Assembly (NCBI RefSeq): GCF_021130785.1 | Contig: NC_060212.1 | Coordinates: 144,649,001 to 144,713,000 of the forward strand | Source of the DNA: Homalodisca vitripennis | Taxonomy: Eukaryota > Arthropoda > Insecta > Hemiptera > Cicadellidae | Reading direction: 5' to 3' | Length of the DNA stretch: 64,000 bases | In this document: one piece after another, positions 59,140 through 64,000 of the stretch | Layout of the letters: every line of letters begins with the position of its first letter | How positions within the stretch are numbered: position 1 is the stretch's first letter | Position numbers and translations under genes: made by a program | Notes under the pieces: generated by a model | Databases searched by the model: none | What the model saw: the letters and a program-made list of their open reading frames with translations, nothing else | What the model was told of the DNA's origin: nothing

Positions 59140-61090
59140 GTGAATTCTTTATTGAACATATTCTTAGAGAACAGTACAATTAAAAAATTCATTTATCGTG
59201 TAAAATGGATGGTCTTGAAAGCCAGAGTTTTTAGTTTGTGTCCAAACTGCAGCCGGTCCTCTCCTCTTCAGTTCTAGTGGGAGGGCGTTTCCACAGCTTT
59301 GCTCCGACATATGTTGGCTTCTTCTCCGTGGGCGCTAGGCTGTGAGCTGGAAGATGGTAGTTTTGCAGCATGCCGAGTGTTGTAGTCATGTTGCTGTGCT
59401 CCAGTCATCACTTCATCGGTGATTTTCAGGTGTACGTAGGTCACAGCATCTAGGATGTATAGGTTAACCACAGTGAGAAATCTTCAATTCCTGAAAGGCT
59501 TGCCTGCATGATTCTCTTGTGCGTAGGCTTGCAAGGATCCGAATTGCTCTCTTTTGGTGTATTAGGACCCGTTGCAGGTTGCCTAGTGTGGTACCCTCCC
59601 CAGACTGCAATACCGTATCGAAGATGTGATTCGTAAGAGCATAGTATGCAGTTTTAGCTGTTCTTAGGTCGCTGATATGTTTCATCCCTACGGATCACGT
59701 ACAGTCCTGCGCTAAGCCTTTTACAGAGGTTGTCAATGTGGTGTGTCCACGTCAGAGAGTCATCTATTGTCACTCTCCAAGATACTTTGAAGTGCTGATT
59801 TCCTCCAGTTCAGGCAGTCCTCCTACAGTGTCTTTGTGTCTTCCAAAGAATAGCTGTTTTTGTTTTTGTCTCGTTTACAACAAGGTCATTGCCATGGCAG
59901 TATTGCACTGCCATATTAACAGCCGTGTAAGCAGCTATCTCTAGCTCTTCTTGATTTGTTTTTCCCCGAGCAGTAGCACAGTATCATCAGCATACATCAG
60001 TGTACTGCTGAAATCCTCCATGTACGGAGAAAAATCGTTTGTGTAGAGGATAAAGAGGACTGGTCCAAGAACAGAGCCTTGCGGCACTCCTCGAGTGATG
60101 GCTTGTAGTCCTGAGCATATTTGGCCGTGTAACTCCTTTGGCTGTGTATTTCACTTCTGTCATCTGGCTTCGTCCTGTGAGATAGCTTCGGAACCATTCC
60201 AGGGATTGTCCTTGTATTCCAAGCGTAGCTAGTTTTTGATAGCAGGTGGTCGTGGCTAAGGCAGTCGAAGGCTTTTGCTGTAGTCAAGGAATATGGCTGT
60301 GGAAGTGTTTCCATCTTCGAGTTGATCAGCTAAAAACTCTACAAGACTTATCAAAGCAGTTGTAGTTGATCTACCTGGTAAGAAACCGTGTTGATGTGGA
60401 GTCAAAAGTTGATTCATTGATAAATGTTCTAAAATCCTATTAAGAACAAGCTTTTCAATTACTTTAGAGAAGGTTTGGTATCAATGATATAGGGCGGTAG
60501 TTTGAAGGTTGTGTGGTGGGTCCTTGTTTGTATTTGGGGTAGACTTTAGCTATTTTTAATGCAGATGGGAATATTCCTTGGCTAAATGAACTATTGATAA
60601 ATTTCTGTTAAGGGATCGACAAGCTCCTCTTTGCAGATTTTCAGGAGTCTTGTAGAGACATTGCCCGTAACCGGTAGAGGTTTTTTACCTTCAATTATTG
60701 AATGAGTTTAGTCATTTCCCTCTCTGTTTGTTGGTTGAAGTATCAAAGTTGGGACAATGAAATTTTCTGCTGGTGTTATTTTCTGTAAATTAGTGTGTCC
60801 ATTCAGTTGAAATGGTTTCGTGGGCTATATTGGTAAAGAACGTGTTAAGGTGATCGGCAATCAGTTTTGGTTCCTGTACATGTTTTCCGTGGATATCCAG
60901 TGCTAAAGGTAGGGACTTCTCATCTTTTGATTTCCTTTCAGAATTTATAATTTGCCAAAGAGTTTTTGATTTGTTATCTGACCTTGACACTGTTTCTGCA
61001 TGGTCCTTGTTTCCTAAGGAAGTTTCAGCCTCAAGGCATAGTCTTTTTTGAGCCGTGACATTATCAATTTGTTATTTTCACTTCCTGATA
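59140..61090 (-). mobile_element. LINE, decayed, same family as 5.2 kb copy
   Basis: On the - strand, from 5' to 3': SRSDNKSKTLWQIINSERKS (linker before RT), a fingers segment, TTAKAFDCLSHDHLL, a VPQG remnant, then KHISDLRTAKTAYYAL, VLIHQKRAIRILASLRTRES and VNLYILDAVTYVHLKI, ending …YNTRHAAKLP. These correspond line by line to the intact 5217-6506 frame. It extends farther 5' than that copy, to before RT. Multiple frameshifts; the 3' end has TTCAATAAAGAATTC. Confidence 0.82.
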
Positions 61091-61845
61091 TATTGTACCT
61101 TTCTTTGTGCTTCGAGAAACTGTCTTTTCATGTGTATTTGCAATTTGGTCAGTCAATGTGTATTTGGGTTTTTTAATTTTATACCTGATTAATGGACATG
61201 TAGAGTCTATTGAGTTTAGGAGTATTTTTTGAAAATTGTATTTTTTCTTCTATGTCCTTTGCATGGTAGACTATTATTAATCTTGAGTTGGAAAAATTTA
61301 AAACTAGTAGTTATTAAAACAATTTTCCAATATTGCTTATTTTGAATGAGGCCTTTCAAAACCAAAGGTTTCATCTTCAGGCGATTCCACAAAATAAACA
61401 ATATTAGAAAAGTGTTGTTTTTATAAGCACCTGGATTTACCTATTAGTTTTTCTTTTTTTATAAAATACTCAAGGGTTGTAGAGACTAAGCTTTTTACGT
61501 CCATTTTGGTATAAATAATGTTTCACAGCTTCTAAGGTGATGACACGATTAGGGTAAATACTCCAACATACAGTATTATAAGCTATTGAGCTACATGCTC
61601 TTGTATTTTGTTTGAATGTAGCAGAAACAGTAGTTTGAAATCTAATATGCAACTAGATGTGATTTGAAGAGTTCAGAGAGAGTATGCAGAGAATTATTCT
61701 TGCAATATGTAGACCATTTGTAAACTTGCATGCTATTTGTAAATACACTTAATAACCAAAAACGTGTTTTTACCTATACAAATTTAAAAAAAATGTAATA
61801 ATCAGAAGTCATACAATTTATGTAAGTACGGTATTAGTAATAAAT
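61091..61845. other. unannotated
   Basis: No gene recognised. Part may be the 5' extension of the LINE. Confidence 0.35.
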
Positions 61846-61847
61846 TA

Positions 61848-64000
<2,153 letters not shown>

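Overview
This is an AT-rich nuclear window from an arthropod, almost certainly an insect. The evidence is intron-containing genes with GT/AG splice sites, an RR-1 chitin-binding cuticle protein, and an insect-type repeat load (piggyBac-like, mariner, Merlin, pogo/Tigger, CR1/jockey-like LINEs, SINEs). No bacterial-style operon, CRISPR array, intact rRNA gene or confident functional tRNA gene was seen. Species cannot be fixed from the sequence alone.

Host genes. (1) ERGIC2, an ER-Golgi cargo-cycling membrane protein, can be traced on the + strand as seven coding exons from 4397 to 34100. The splice phases all agree, and the model is 392 residues once a single extra T in exon 3 (15650-15653) is discounted. 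(2) Antisense inside ERGIC2 intron 2 lie the N-terminal exon of NDUFAF3 (complex I assembly factor, 8558-9037) and, 38 bp beyond it, the main exon of an RR-1 cuticle protein (9076-9535). (3) The C-terminal part of DGAT1 (diacylglycerol O-acyltransferase) is on the - strand in four exons between 47816 and 55517; its 5' exons were not found. (4) A few splice-flanked, GC-richer blocks between ERGIC2 and DGAT1 (35517, 35940, 37060 on +; 40061 on -) may be exons of an unrecognised gene.

Mobile DNA fills most of the rest. There are at least eight TTAA-flanked, piggyBac-type non-autonomous elements with mutually different terminal repeats. Two Merlin-like elements sit together near 2.4-3.7 kb. Mariner elements are at 12.8, 18.8 and 31.6 kb, another TA-flanked element is at 53.2 kb, and a pogo-type MITE is at 52.5 kb. 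A Tigger-like element runs off the right edge. There are several LINE families and three kinds of SINE, one of them 5S-rRNA-derived.

Nesting is common and often datable by target-site duplications. Two mariners each sit in the endonuclease domain of a LINE, a SINE sits inside a TTAA element, a TTAA element sits inside a tRNA-related repeat, and a LINE sits inside a TA-flanked transposon. ERGIC2 introns 2-6 have each received retroelements, one ending about 50 bp before a splice acceptor.

The most unusual structures are a tRNA-like core flanked by an 18-bp inverted repeat in two copies, a third copy of that core enclosed in a perfect 48-bp palindrome, and family-specific subterminal palindromes in the TTAA elements. 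All assignments come from reading the sequence and from remembered family features. No alignment or database search was run.
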